A stretch of 64,000 bases of DNA. Origin: Halomonas sp. KAO. GTDB taxonomy: Bacteria; Pseudomonadota; Gammaproteobacteria; Pseudomonadales; Halomonadaceae. This document shows positions 44,142-53,101 of the stretch, piece by piece; the stretch's first letter is position 1; every line of letters starts with the position of its first letter. The stretch lies in the NCBI RefSeq assembly GCF_015595025.1, contig NZ_JADNRL010000010.1:92348-156347 (forward strand). The letters are read 5' to 3'. The notes under the pieces are model-generated. The model was given only the letters and a program-made list of their open reading frames with translations, had not been told where the DNA came from and did no database searches. The translations under genes and the position numbers were made by a program.

Positions 44142-45041
44142 TCAGTCGAGGTCGTAACCCAGGCTCTTGAGCGCTCGCTCGTCATCGGACCAGCCACGCT
44201 TGACCTTGACCCACAGATTCAGCATCACCTTGGCCCCCAGGGCACGCTCCATATCGAGACGCGCCTCGCGGCCGATGCTCTTGATGCGCTCGCCCTTCTC
44301 GCCGATCAGGATCTTCTTCTGGCCCTGGCGCTCCACTAGGATCAGGGCGCTGATATGCACCACCCTGCCCTCGTCGCGGAACTCCTCGATCTCCACGGTC
44401 ATCTGGTAGGGCAGCTCATCGCCAAGCTGGCGCATGACCTTTTCGCGCACCAGCTCGGCCGCCAGGAATCGCTGGCTCTTGTCGGTGACCTGATCCTCGG
44501 GGAAGAAATGCACGCTTTCCGGCAGGTGCTTGGCCACCTCGGCCTCGAGCTCCGGCACGTTGGTGCCGTGCTTCGCGGAGATCGGCACGATGGCGGCGAA
44601 ATCCCGGCGCGCGCCGACCGACTCGAGCCAGGGCAGCAGCTCGGACTTGTCCTGCAGGCGATCGACCTTGTTGACGGCCAGAATCACCGGTGCGTTGACA
44701 TGCTCGAGGCGCTTGAGAACGACCTGGTCCTCATCGCTCCAGCGAGTGCGGTCGATGATGAACACCACACAGTCGACATCGCGCAGCGCCTGCACGGCCG
44801 CCTGATTCATGAAGCGGTTGATCGCCTTGTTGCGATCCTTGGCCATGATATGGATGCCGGGCGTATCGACGTAGATGAACTGGGTCTCCTCCTCGGTCTT
44901 GATGCCCATCACCTGATGGCGGGTCGTCTGGGGCCGCCGCGACGTGATCGACACCTTCTGGCCGAGAATACGGTTCATCAGAGTGGACTTGCCGACGTTG
45001 GGGCGGCCGACGATGGCCACGAAACCACAGGTCTGGGTCAT
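44142..45041 (-). CDS. era: GTPase Era
   Basis: A 299-residue ribosome-assembly GTPase (E. coli 301). G1 [10 protein letters not shown] at residues 12-21, G2 [10 protein letters not shown]3 DTPGIH, G4 NKVD, and the C-terminal KH domain with [24 protein letters not shown]. It binds the 3' end of 16S rRNA during 30S maturation. Its ATG overlaps the rnc stop as ATGA, the classical rnc-era coupling. Confidence 0.97.
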   Translation of the reverse strand: MTQTCGFVAIVGRPNVGKSTLMNRILGQKVSITSRRPQTTRHQVMGIKTEEETQFIYVDTPGIHIMAKDRNKAINRFMNQAAVQALRDVDCVVFIIDRTRWSDEDQVVLKRLEHVNAPVILAVNKVDRLQDKSELLPWLESVGARRDFAAIVPISAKHGTNVPELEAEVAKHLPESVHFFPEDQVTDKSQRFLAAELVREKVMRQLGDELPYQMTVEIEEFRDEGRVVHISALILVERQGQKKILIGEKGERIKSIGREARLDMERALGAKVMLNLWVKVKRGWSDDERALKSLGYDLD

Positions 45042-45727
45042 GACCGGACTCCTCTTGGCTCAAGCTGCTTCAGGGCCACCTCGGCGGCCTGCTGCTCGGC
45101 GTGACGGCGGCTGGAGCCGATGCCGGTGGTATGATCCTGCAGCAGTTCCACATGACACTCCACGGTAAAGGTCTGGGCATGGGCCTCGCCCTCGACGCTG
45201 ACCACCTCGTAGCGGGGCAGTGGCTCCTGACGCGACTGCAGGAATTCCTGCAGGCGTGTCTTGGGATCCTTCTGGGTATGCTGCAGGCTGGTGTCTTCCA
45301 GGCGTCCCGCATACCAGGAGAGTATCCGGGCGCGCACGGCTTCCATGCCGGCATCGAGATAGATGGCACCGATCACCGCCTCGACGGCATCGGCGAGGAT
45401 CGAGTCACGGCGATGCCCACCGCTCTTCATCTCTCCGGACCCGAGCCGCAAGTGCTCTCCGAACCCCATCTCGCGAGCCAGCTCCGCCAGGGTCTGGCCC
45501 TTGACCAGGCGCGCACGCAGGCGGGAGAGCTGTCCCTCTCGCGCCTCGGGGAAGCGACGGAACAGGGCCTCGGCGATGACGAAGTTGACGATGGAGTCAC
45601 CCAGAAACTCGAGGCGCTCGTTGTTCTGGCCACCATAGCTGCGGTGGGTCATGGCAAGCTCGAGCAGCGTGTCGTCGCCGAAGTCATGGCCGAGACGTCG
45701 GCTGAAGGCGTTGAGGGTTTGGCTCAC
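45038..45727 (-). CDS. rnc: Ribonuclease III
   Basis: A 229-residue double-strand RNA endonuclease (E. coli 226). The catalytic signature [21 protein letters not shown] and the second acidic cluster [15 protein letters not shown] are intact. The dsRNA-binding domain is [35 protein letters not shown], ending [22 protein letters not shown] at 45727 is chosen because AGGA lies five bases upstream and the length fits; an in-frame ATG 20 codons earlier would add an atypical extension. Confidence 0.96.
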   Translation of the reverse strand: MSQTLNAFSRRLGHDFGDDTLLELAMTHRSYGGQNNERLEFLGDSIVNFVIAEALFRRFPEAREGQLSRLRARLVKGQTLAELAREMGFGEHLRLGSGEMKSGGHRRDSILADAVEAVIGAIYLDAGMEAVRARILSWYAGRLEDTSLQHTQKDPKTRLQEFLQSRQEPLPRYEVVSVEGEAHAQTFTVECHVELLQDHTTGIGSSRRHAEQQAAEVALKQLEPRGVRS

Positions 45728-45796
45728 GAAAATCCTGTTATCCGATTCTGTCGTCTGATTCTGGTAATACAGCTTCTGAAAGTACAACGAGGCACT

Positions 45797-45940
45797 TAGG
45801 CTCGTCCGAAAACTGGCTGCGCTCGGCTATACGGCGTTAAAAATCGACTCAAAGTCCTCATTTACACTCCGTAAACTCCGTCTTTTCGCCGATTTTTGCC
45901 TTGCCTAACCTTCGCCCGCCGACTTTTCAGACAAAGCCTA
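45797..45940. repeat. MITE-like fold-back repeat between lepB and rnc
   Basis: A 144-base element with nested inverted repeats: outer ends TAGGCT (45797-45802) and AGCCTA (45935-45940) within longer imperfect arms, an inner pair AAAAATCG (45839-45846)/CGATTTTT (45890-45897), and a central hairpin TTTAC-ACTCC-GTAAA (45861-45875). It has no coding capacity. The form resembles a dispersed intergenic repeat or MITE of Halomonas-type genomes; copy number elsewhere was not checked. The lepB stop codon (45938-45940) lies in its right end. Confidence 0.6.
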
Positions 45941-46741
45941 GTGAATGAGTCGCATGCTGGTGAAGCTCGGCAGGCCGTCATCCCAGTGCATCCATACGGC
46001 GAAGGCACGCCCCACCACATTGTCTTCCGGCACAAACCCCCAGTAGCGGCTGTCGTTGGAGTGGTCGCGATTATCACCCATGGTGAAGTAATGCCCCTCC
46101 GGCACGACCAGCTCGCGCATCTGGGGACCGAGGTCCCGCGGATTATTGTAGATGCGGTGCTCCACTTCGCCCAGCTGCTCGGCATACATCAACTCTCCCG
46201 GCGCCTCGGCCGGCCCTTCGGCCAGCAACGACTTTTGCACCGGTTCTCCGTTGACATAAAGCTGCTTGCCCTCGTAACGGATGCGATCACCGGGGAGGCC
46301 GACGACTCGCTTGATGAAGTTGACCGAGGGCTCGCTGGGAAAGCGAAACACCATTACATCACCACGCTCGGGCTCACCCAGATCGACGATCTCGGTATGC
46401 ACCACCGGCAGGCGCAGCCCGTAGGCGAACTTGTTGACCAGGATGAAGTCACCGATTTCCAGGGTCGGGCGCATGGAGCCTGACGGGATCTGGAACGGCT
46501 CCACCACGAAGCTTCTCAGCACCAGCACCACCAGCAGCACCGGAAAGAACGAGCGGGCGTAGTCCACCGGCCAGGGCTCTTTCAGCACCTGTTCGCGGGC
46601 ATTGGACGGCAGGCCTTCGGTGGTCCCGGCCTCGGCGGCTTGCAGTGACTGGCGACGCGCCGGACGCCACCAGAAATAGTTGAGCAGGGTAATCACGCCG
46701 GTGACGGCAACGGCAATCACCAACAGCAGTGAGAAGTCCAT
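45938..46741 (-). CDS. lepB: Signal peptidase I
   Basis: A 267-residue inner-membrane protease that removes Sec and Tat signal peptides. An N-terminal helix (SLLLVIAVAVTGVITLLNYFWW) and a second hydrophobic segment (FFPVLLVVLVLRSFVVEPF) precede the catalytic Ser in IPSGSMRPTL near residue 90. The catalytic Lys is in FIKRVVGLPGD and the box E motif in MGDNRDHSNDSRYWGFV. It lies between lepA and rnc as in most gammaproteobacteria. The stop codon is provided by the right end of the fold-back repeat, so the last codons may have been reshaped by its insertion. Confidence 0.95.
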   Translation of the reverse strand: MDFSLLLVIAVAVTGVITLLNYFWWRPARRQSLQAAEAGTTEGLPSNAREQVLKEPWPVDYARSFFPVLLVVLVLRSFVVEPFQIPSGSMRPTLEIGDFILVNKFAYGLRLPVVHTEIVDLGEPERGDVMVFRFPSEPSVNFIKRVVGLPGDRIRYEGKQLYVNGEPVQKSLLAEGPAEAPGELMYAEQLGEVEHRIYNNPRDLGPQMRELVVPEGHYFTMGDNRDHSNDSRYWGFVPEDNVVGRAFAVWMHWDDGLPSFTSMRLIH

Positions 46742-46769
46742 GGCGGTTCGTTGTCCCTAGCTGGTGGAA

Positions 46770-48587
46770 TCAGTCGTTGACCCTGAGCACGGCAAGGAAG
46801 GCGTCCTGGGGAATCTCCACCCGGCCCACCTGCTTCATGCGTTTCTTGCCCGCCTTCTGCTTCTCGAGCAGCTTCTTCTTGCGGGACACATCGCCGCCGT
46901 AACACTTGGCGGTCACGTTCTTGCGCAGTGCCTTGACGGTGGAGCGGGCCACCACCTGGCCGCCGATGGCCGCCTGAATCGCCACGTCGAACATCTGCCG
47001 CGGGATCAGCTCCTTCATCTTCTCCACCAGCAGGCGCCCGCGGGAGTGCGCATGGTCGCGGTGAATGATCACCGCCAGGGCATCGACCTTGTCGCCGTTG
47101 ATCAAGACATCCAGGCGCACCAGCTTGGCGGCTTCGAAACGCTCGAAGTTGTACTCCAGCGAGGCATAGCCCTTGGAGATCGACTTGAGGCGGTCGAAGA
47201 AGTCCATCACCACCTCTGACATGGGCAGCTCGTAGGTAAGCTGGATCTGGCTACCCAGGAACTGCATGTCCTTCTGGGTACCGCGGCGCTGCTCGCACTC
47301 GGTGATGACATTGCCGACGAACTCCTGGGGCACCAGGATGCTGGCGCGCACGATAGGCTCGCGCATCTCCTCGACGTCGGCCATATCGGGCAGCTTGGAG
47401 GGGTTGGCGACATAGATCACCTCGCCATCCTTGAGCACAAGCTCGTAGACCACGGTGGGCGCGGTGGTCAGCAGGTCCAGATCATACTCGCGCTCGAGAC
47501 GCTCCTGAATGATCTCCATGTGCAGGGTGCCGAGAAAGCCGACCCGGAAACCGAAGCCCAGGGCGTCGGAGTTCTCCGGCTCGTACTCCAGGGAGGCATC
47601 GTTGAGCGCCAGCTTCTCCAGGGCGTCGCGGAAATCCTCGTAGTCATCGGCACTGACCGGGAACATGCCGGCATAGACCTGGGGCTTGACCTTCTGGAAG
47701 CCAGGCAGGCGAGCCACATCCGGCGTCTTGGTGTGGGTGATGGTATCGCCCACCGGTGCCCCCTGGATCTCCTTGATGCCGGCCACGATGAAGCCTACCT
47801 CACCGGCACGCAGCACATCGGTCTGGTGGCGCTGCGGGGTGAAGATACCCACCTCGTTGACCTGCCAGTCGCGACCGGTGGACTTGATACGGATCTTTTC
47901 GCCCTTCTTCAGGGTACCGTCGAAGATCCGCACCAGCGATACCACACCCAGATAGTTGTCGAACCAGGAGTCGATGATCAGCGCCTGAAGCTGGCCACCC
48001 GGGTCCCCCTTGGGCGGCGGAATATCGCGCACCAGACGCTCCAGCAGGGCATCGATGCCCAGTCCGCTCTTGGCCGAGACCTGACAGGCATCGGTGGCGT
48101 CCAGGCCGATGATCTCCTCGATCTCGTGGGAGACCTTGTCGGGATCGGCCTGGGGCAGGTCCATCTTGTTCAGCACCGGCAACACCTCGAGCCCCTGCTC
48201 GATGGCGGTGTAGCAGTTGGCCACCGACTGTGCCTCGACCCCCTGCCCGGCATCCACCACCAGCAGCGCGCCCTCACAGGCATACAGCGAACGCGAGACC
48301 TCATAGGAGAAGTCGACGTGCCCGGGGGTGTCGATAAAGTTGAGCTGGTAGGTGTTCCCGTCCGGCGAGTGATAGTCGAGGGTGACCGACTGCGCCTTGA
48401 TGGTGATGCCCCGCTCGCGCTCAAGGTCCATGGAGTCCAGCACCTGCTCCTTGAGCTCGCGCTCGGTCAGGCCGCCGCAAGTCTGAATCAAGCGGTCGGC
48501 CAGTGTGGACTTCCCGTGATCGATATGGGCGATGATCGAGAAATTACGGATATGCTTGAGCTTGTCGAAGGAGGCGTCTTGAGACAT
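46770..48587 (-). CDS. lepA: Elongation factor 4 (LepA)
   Basis: A 605-residue translational GTPase (E. coli 599). G1 [11 protein letters not shown]3 DTPGHVDF, G4 NKMDLP; EF-G-like domains II, III and V and the unique C-terminal domain ([27 protein letters not shown]) are present. It acts on stalled or mis-set ribosomes and in 30S biogenesis. Start ATG at 48587. A -10-like TACAAT on the minus strand (48667-48662) lies about 75 bases upstream, without a clear -35. lepB follows after 28 bases. Confidence 0.96.
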   Translation of the reverse strand: MSQDASFDKLKHIRNFSIIAHIDHGKSTLADRLIQTCGGLTERELKEQVLDSMDLERERGITIKAQSVTLDYHSPDGNTYQLNFIDTPGHVDFSYEVSRSLYACEGALLVVDAGQGVEAQSVANCYTAIEQGLEVLPVLNKMDLPQADPDKVSHEIEEIIGLDATDACQVSAKSGLGIDALLERLVRDIPPPKGDPGGQLQALIIDSWFDNYLGVVSLVRIFDGTLKKGEKIRIKSTGRDWQVNEVGIFTPQRHQTDVLRAGEVGFIVAGIKEIQGAPVGDTITHTKTPDVARLPGFQKVKPQVYAGMFPVSADDYEDFRDALEKLALNDASLEYEPENSDALGFGFRVGFLGTLHMEIIQERLEREYDLDLLTTAPTVVYELVLKDGEVIYVANPSKLPDMADVEEMREPIVRASILVPQEFVGNVITECEQRRGTQKDMQFLGSQIQLTYELPMSEVVMDFFDRLKSISKGYASLEYNFERFEAAKLVRLDVLINGDKVDALAVIIHRDHAHSRGRLLVEKMKELIPRQMFDVAIQAAIGGQVVARSTVKALRKNVTAKCYGGDVSRKKKLLEKQKAGKKRMKQVGRVEIPQDAFLAVLRVND

Positions 48588-48688
48588 CGGGGACTTCTAC
48601 CTGAATAGAGTTCGGGCCGGGGCCGGGCACAGCAACGCTGGCCGGCGGCCAGGATAGGCGCATTGTACCGGTATGCCGGTGCCAGATA

Positions 48689-48721
48689 CAGCAGCCCGAC
48701 GGGAAGACCGTCGGGCTGCTG
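48689..48721 (-). terminator. Strong hairpin between mucD and lepA
   Basis: A 14-base perfect stem CAGCAGCCCGACGG/CCGTCGGGCTGCTG with a five-base loop lies 23 bases after the mucD stop. No T run follows on the minus strand, so it may be an attenuating or RNA-stabilising hairpin rather than a full terminator. Confidence 0.55.
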
Positions 48722-48743
48722 GTGAGTTGGCGTCGAGAGAGGA

Positions 48744-50159
48744 TCAGTCGCCGGCCAGGCGCAGCGCGACAAACAGCGAACGACCATCACGATAGAGGCG
48801 CACCGGAACGGCACGATCCGTGGGTAGATCACGCGCCAGGGAGACCAGCTGTGAGGCGTCGGTTATGTCCCGGTGATCGATGCTGACCAGGATATCACCG
48901 GCCCGCACTCCCGCTCTTGCAGCGGCCCCGGCGGGGTCGACCGAGGCGATGCGCACACCACCCTTGATCCCGAGACGCTTGCGCTCGGCGTCGTCCAGCT
49001 CGGTCACGGTGATCCCCAGGCGTGCCTGCTGGCTGTCACCCCCCTTCTCCTCGGCGGCACTGCCGCTGTCGGGCCAGTCCCCCAGCGTCACCTCGAGGGA
49101 GCGACGCTTGCCGTCACGCATCAGCTCGAGCTCGACATCGCTCCCCGGGGCGGTACGCCCGATCAGCCGCGGCAGGGTGCTGGAGTCATGCACCCGGGCG
49201 CCGTCAACCTCGAGAATGACGTCGCCGGCCTGGAGGCCGCCCTCGGCCGCCGGGCCCTCGGGGTCCAGATCGGCGATCAGCGCACCGCGGGGCTCGTCCA
49301 TGCCGAAGGACTCCGCCAGGTCGCGCGATACCGGCTGGATCATCACGCCCAGCCAGCCGCGCCGCACTTCACCGTCACTGCGCAGCTGGTCGGCCACGTC
49401 CATGGCCACATTGATGGGGATGGCAAACGACAGCCCCATGAAGCCACCGCTACGGGTAAAGATCTGGGAGTTGATCCCCACCACTTCACCCTCGAGGTTG
49501 AACAGCGGGCCACCCGAGTTGCCCGGATTGATGGCCACGTCGGTCTGGATAAACGGCACATAGGCATCCCGCGGCAGGGTTCGGTCGATGGCGCTGACGA
49601 TGCCCGCCGTGACCGAATGATCGAAGCCGAAGGGGGAGCCGATGGCCGCGACCCACTCACCCACCTGGAGGCCATCGGAGTCACCCAGGCGCAGTGTGGG
49701 CAGGTCCTCGGTATCGACCTTGAGCACCGCCACATCGGTACGCTCGTCGCTGCCCACCAGCTCGGCGGGCAGCTCACGGCGATCATTGAGGCGCACCAGG
49801 ATCTCGTCGGCACCATCGACCACATGGGCATTGGTCATGATGTAGCCATCCTCGCTGATGATAAAGCCGGAACCCAGCGACTGACGCTCCTGAGGCCTTC
49901 CCGACCCATGGTCCGGCGGCATCGGGAAGCGATCGCCGAAGAAGTGACGAAAGATCTCGGGAACCTCCTCGCCACCGAATCCCTGGAAGGGATTGCGGCT
50001 CTGCACCATGCGGGTCGTCGAGATATTCACCACACCGGGTGCCGCCTCCTTCACCAGCTCGGTGAAGTCGGGCAGCTCACGGGCCATGGCCCCCTGCCAG
50101 GCCATCAGCGTCACGGCCAGCAGCATCCATAGGGAGAAGTGTCGCAGCGTTCGCATCAT
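48744..50159 (-). CDS. mucD: Periplasmic serine protease MucD (DegP/HtrA family)
   Basis: A 471-residue HtrA-type protease/chaperone for misfolded envelope proteins. Signal peptide at residues 1-27 (LWMLLAVTLMAWQGAMA). Triad: His in MTNAHVVDGAD, Asp in ERTDVAVLKV, Ser in NPGNSGGPLF. Two PDZ domains follow (RGWLGVMIQPVSRDLAESFG and ARLGITVTELDDAERKRLG). The ATG at 50159 follows CAGGAG; an in-frame upstream part is only the translation of a 15-base tandem repeat. It follows rseB, as in the Pseudomonas algU-mucABCD locus, but no mucC gene is present. Confidence 0.94.
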   Translation of the reverse strand: MMRTLRHFSLWMLLAVTLMAWQGAMARELPDFTELVKEAAPGVVNISTTRMVQSRNPFQGFGGEEVPEIFRHFFGDRFPMPPDHGSGRPQERQSLGSGFIISEDGYIMTNAHVVDGADEILVRLNDRRELPAELVGSDERTDVAVLKVDTEDLPTLRLGDSDGLQVGEWVAAIGSPFGFDHSVTAGIVSAIDRTLPRDAYVPFIQTDVAINPGNSGGPLFNLEGEVVGINSQIFTRSGGFMGLSFAIPINVAMDVADQLRSDGEVRRGWLGVMIQPVSRDLAESFGMDEPRGALIADLDPEGPAAEGGLQAGDVILEVDGARVHDSSTLPRLIGRTAPGSDVELELMRDGKRRSLEVTLGDWPDSGSAAEEKGGDSQQARLGITVTELDDAERKRLGIKGGVRIASVDPAGAAARAGVRAGDILVSIDHRDITDASQLVSLARDLPTDRAVPVRLYRDGRSLFVALRLAGD

Positions 50160-50176
50160 GTTGGCTCCTGCGTAGC

Positions 50177-50230
50177 TTGGGATGAACAGGGTTGGAATGA
50201 ATCGAGTTGGGATGAACCAGGTTGAAATAG
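50177..50230. repeat. 15-base tandem repeat in the mucD leader
   Basis: Three 15-base units and a partial fourth: TTGGGATGAACAGGG (50177-50191), TTGGAATGAATCGAG (50192-50206), TTGGGATGAACCAGG (50207-50221), TTGAAATAG. It lies just upstream of the mucD ribosome-binding site. Confidence 0.85.
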
Positions 50231-50272
50231 GCACTGCGAAAAGCGTAATGACAATATCACGGCGTCACCGCA

Positions 50273-51244
50273 TCAGGAGTCCGCGGCGGTCCAGCTCAAG
50301 CCATCGGCAACCCGCAGCAGCACCCGTGGCGGCATCTCCCCCATGACCACCACCTGACGCGGGGTACCGTCCAGGTCGCGGTGTCGCACAACGGCATGAG
50401 AGACGCCGAGCCGGTGCAGCCCGGGGGCCAGGGGCTCGATCTCGCCGAGTGGCGCGACGAAGAGACTGAAGGTGGAAAGGCCGTCGCTGAACAGGCGGTG
50501 GGTCACGTCGCTGCCATGACGCCCACTGTGCGTCTCCACTGGCTGAGGGCTGAACCCGGCAGGCAGCCAGCCGGTGCGCCAGGCATCTCGAGGCGCCTCG
50601 CGGGGAGCGTCGATGCTCACCTCGCCCTGGTGCAGCCGTGGCCGCTCGAGCACCGTCAGCTGAAAGGTCTCCACCGCGCGTCCGGTCTCATCGAGCAGAC
50701 TCTGCTTGAGGGTCAGGCCGGTCTCGGCATCGAGCCACAGCCGCTTGCCGTAGCGAAAGCTGTCGAGCGGCGAGATATCCAGACGATAGGCCCGCCGGTT
50801 GGCGATACGCTCCTCACCTGCCAGGCTCAAGCGGTAGTGAGACGAGATCTTCGCCGCGATGCCGGCCGGGGTCGTGGGGGCCGAGCCGCCCTCCGACCAG
50901 CCCAGGCGCCCGATGCGACTGCGCCGCTCGAACGCCTCGGGGGGACCATCCAGGAAGCGCGCCCTGCCCCGCTCGACCCCATCGTTGACGTCGTGACTGA
51001 TCACGAGGGTGCGCACCCCATCGAAACCGATGCGCACCGCGTGGGCATCGTAGCGGTAGCAGTGGCCGGCCCAGAGATTGAGCTCGTACCAGTCGCGGGC
51101 GGTCTGCGGGGTCGGCTCCGTGGCGAGAAGACGACAGTCGAAACGGTCATCATCGGGAGTGGCCTCCAGGGCGACGACCGAAGGAGCAGCCGCCGCCAGC
51201 AGGAGCGGCAGAAGCACCATGGCGCAGCTGCGAAAGACGCGCAT
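50273..51244 (-). CDS. rseB: Sigma-E regulatory protein RseB/MucB
   Basis: A 323-residue periplasmic protein. Signal peptide in residues 1-25 (MVLLPLLLAAAAPSVVA). The MucB/RseB N-terminal lipoprotein-like fold (about 30-190) and C-terminal domain are recognisable, e.g. RIGRLGWSEGG, YRLDISPLDSFRYGKRLWLDAETGLTLKQSLLDETGRAVETFQ and GWLPAGFSPQP. It binds the anti-sigma factor and senses lipopolysaccharide or lipoprotein stress. GGGAGGG precedes the ATG at 51244, 13 bases after the rseA stop. Confidence 0.92.
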   Translation of the reverse strand: MRVFRSCAMVLLPLLLAAAAPSVVALEATPDDDRFDCRLLATEPTPQTARDWYELNLWAGHCYRYDAHAVRIGFDGVRTLVISHDVNDGVERGRARFLDGPPEAFERRSRIGRLGWSEGGSAPTTPAGIAAKISSHYRLSLAGEERIANRRAYRLDISPLDSFRYGKRLWLDAETGLTLKQSLLDETGRAVETFQLTVLERPRLHQGEVSIDAPREAPRDAWRTGWLPAGFSPQPVETHSGRHGSDVTHRLFSDGLSTFSLFVAPLGEIEPLAPGLHRLGVSHAVVRHRDLDGTPRQVVVMGEMPPRVLLRVADGLSWTAADS

Positions 51245-51257
51245 CGCCGCCCTCCCG

Positions 51258-51983
51258 TCAGCGCTGACCGAGGCTGTCGCCACCGCTGGCGCGCAGCAGC
51301 GGCATCCAGGCATCACCGCTGCGGTAGGCGGTCCCTTCGGCGTGACGATCCAGGTAGGATTGCAACAGGCGCGCCTGCTCCTCATCGGCCATCAACGACT
51401 GCCGCTGGCTGGGAGCCAGGAACATCGGCGTGCTCTGCATGCCGGCGCCAACGGTCATCAGGCCGCTGGAGCCTCCCTGGGGCAACTGGAAGAGCGGCAG
51501 GTCCGCCAATGACGGACGCTGCATGCCGGTGGCTGCCAGGCTGGCGGGCGACGCCTGGGTGGCGCCCTCCGGGGTGCCTCCGGCGAGTTCGGCAGACGGG
51601 CTTCCCCCGCCGGGCAGGCCGCCACCGTTGTAGAACTGCACTCCGGTGATCACCATCAACGACACCGCGGCGGCAATGCCGGCGCTACGTGCCAGCGGCA
51701 GTGAGCGGCGAACGGCAGCTGGCCGAACCTCATCGTCGCGATGCCCCTCATCGAGGACGGGGGCCGGCTCACTCTCGAGGCGCGCCAGGATGCCCGCCGA
51801 CAGGTCGACACTGACATCCACATCCGACTCCTGCCTCATCAGGCTGCGCATCAGATGGTAGCGTCGCCACGCGTCGGCGGCATCGGGTTCATCACTCAGC
51901 GATTTCAGCACGCGGCGAAGTTCCAGCTCGTCGCCCTCGTTGTCCATCAGGGCAGAAAGCGATTCCCGTGCGTTCTGACTCAT
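51258..51983 (-). CDS. rseA: Anti-sigma-E factor RseA/MucA
   Basis: A 241-residue single-pass membrane anti-sigma factor. The N-terminal cytosolic part (ESLSALMDNEGDELELRRVLKSLSDEPDAADAWRRYHLMRSLMR) is the RseA sigma-binding domain. One membrane helix lies near residue 100 (AGIAAAVSLMVITGVQFY). The periplasmic part is Gly/Ser/Ala rich and ends with YLDRHAEGTAYRSGDAWMPLLRAS. Regulated proteolysis releases sigma-E. It is separated from rpoE by 189 bases, wider than usual. Confidence 0.92.
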   Translation of the reverse strand: MSQNARESLSALMDNEGDELELRRVLKSLSDEPDAADAWRRYHLMRSLMRQESDVDVSVDLSAGILARLESEPAPVLDEGHRDDEVRPAAVRRSLPLARSAGIAAAVSLMVITGVQFYNGGGLPGGGSPSAELAGGTPEGATQASPASLAATGMQRPSLADLPLFQLPQGGSSGLMTVGAGMQSTPMFLAPSQRQSLMADEEQARLLQSYLDRHAEGTAYRSGDAWMPLLRASGGDSLGQR

Positions 51984-52172
51984 TCTTTACACCTCAACCT
52001 GGCAAGGCCCCGGCCTTGCATCCGTTATCACCCAGATATCGACATTCACGGTAGCCACCCCACGAATGCCGACACTCTGAACCGCCGTTGGCGGGTCGAA
52101 CACTGCTTGAGACGCCAAAAGCATCGGTCAGTTCAGCGAATCGACAATAAATCGACAAATTACTGCCGAGCA

Positions 52173-52778
52173 TCACTCGCCCACCGGTTCACGGTTGCGC
52201 GAGGTGGTCACCAGCGGCTGGATATGCTGGTCGACCGCCTCTCGTGCCCGAAAGATCCGCGAGCGCACGGTACCCACCGGACACTCCATGATGGTGGCAA
52301 TATCCTCATAGGAGAGGCCCTCCAGCTCTCGCAACGTGATCGCGGTACGCAGGTCATCGGGCAGGCCCTCGATCGCCTCGAAGATGGCCCCCTTCAGCTG
52401 GTCGCGGGCCATGGCCGACTCGGGGGTCTCGGTGTCGGAGAGGCGGCCACTCTGGTCGAGGATCTCGGCATCGACGATATCCAGGTCGCTGCCGGGCGGG
52501 CGCCGCCCCCTGGAGACCAGATGATTCTTGGCCGTGTTGATGGCGATTCGATACATCCAGGTATAGAAGGCGCTCTCGGCACGAAACTTGCCAAGGGCAC
52601 GATAGGCCTTGATAAAGGCCTCCTGGGCGACATCCTGCACCTCGGCATGATCATGCACATAGCGCCCGATCAGGCCGATGATCTTGTGCTGATACTTCCT
52701 CACCAGCAGGTCGAAGGCGCGGGTATCCCCCTTCTGGGCCCGTTCGACGAGCTGCTGGTCGGTTTCCCTGGCGCCCAT
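52173..52778 (-). CDS. rpoE: RNA polymerase sigma-E factor (RpoE/AlgU)
   Basis: A 201-residue ECF sigma factor. Region 2 includes FDLLVRKYQHKIIGLIGRYVHDHAEVQDVAQEAFIKAYRALGKFR and FYTWMYRIAINTAKNHLVSRGRRPP; region 4 is LPDDLRTAITLRELEGLSYEDIATIMECPVGTVRSRIFRAREAV. It directs envelope-stress genes and is held by RseA. GGGGAGGGG lies five bases before the ATG. A short upstream frame ends with TAG directly abutting this ATG. Confidence 0.96.
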   Translation of the reverse strand: MGARETDQQLVERAQKGDTRAFDLLVRKYQHKIIGLIGRYVHDHAEVQDVAQEAFIKAYRALGKFRAESAFYTWMYRIAINTAKNHLVSRGRRPPGSDLDIVDAEILDQSGRLSDTETPESAMARDQLKGAIFEAIEGLPDDLRTAITLRELEGLSYEDIATIMECPVGTVRSRIFRAREAVDQHIQPLVTTSRNREPVGE

Positions 52779-52977
52779 CTAACCCCTCCCCGTCATCAAA
52801 CGACGGGAAAGGGAGCGTCGTCCGGAAGGCATGGAAACTTCAACAATACGGCGTGCTTGCATAGCGTCTACCTGAAGCCTGGGCGTTTGGGGGTCAAAGA
52901 CCATCATCAAGAGTCGCACAAGTGTTCCCTTTTCCTGTTCATCCATCAAGCCGCGGATCTTCACCGGACGCGGCCGC

Positions 52978-53005
52978 TATGACACCGGCAGCCCTTCGCA
53001 GGTTC
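52978..53005 (-). promoter_or_regulatory. Candidate sigma-E autoregulatory promoter of rpoE
   Basis: On the minus strand, GAACCT (53005-53000), 17 bases, then TCATA (52982-52978). This resembles the RpoE/AlgU promoter GAACTT-N16/17-TCtgA. It would start transcription about 190 bases before rpoE and include the leader frame. Confidence 0.4.
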
Positions 53006-53011
53006 CCGTGA

Positions 53012-53042
53012 TTGATCCGGCCTACCCCGGCCGGTGTATAGT
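53012..53042 (+). promoter_or_regulatory. Candidate promoter of the DAHP synthase gene
   Basis: TTGATC (53012-53017) and TATAGT (53037-53042) are 19 bases apart, longer than ideal. It lies 60 bases before the ATG at 53102. Confidence 0.3.
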
Positions 53043-53101
53043 AGAGCCAAAACAACCATGCCGTCAGGCCTTCAGCGCAGACACGACCCACAGGAAATCG
53101 C

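Larger units (their letters stand above)
52779..53101. other. Leader and divergent promoter region of rpoE and DAHP synthase
   Basis: No certain gene. A minus-strand frame from GTG 52919 (AAGGGA six bases upstream) to 52779 encodes 46 residues and stops at TAG adjoining the rpoE ATG; it might be an RseD-like leader peptide. A sigma-E-like promoter (52978-53005) and a rightward promoter (53012-53042) overlap partly. Confidence 0.4.

Noticed and set aside
50159..50234. N-terminal extension of MucD through the tandem repeat
   Set aside because: It would precede the signal peptide with repeat-encoded FIPT units; the ATG at 50159 has a proper ribosome-binding site.
51994..52176. 60-codon frame between rpoE and rseA
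   Set aside because: GTG start without a ribosome-binding site and no recognisable pattern; the 189-base gap seems to be non-coding.
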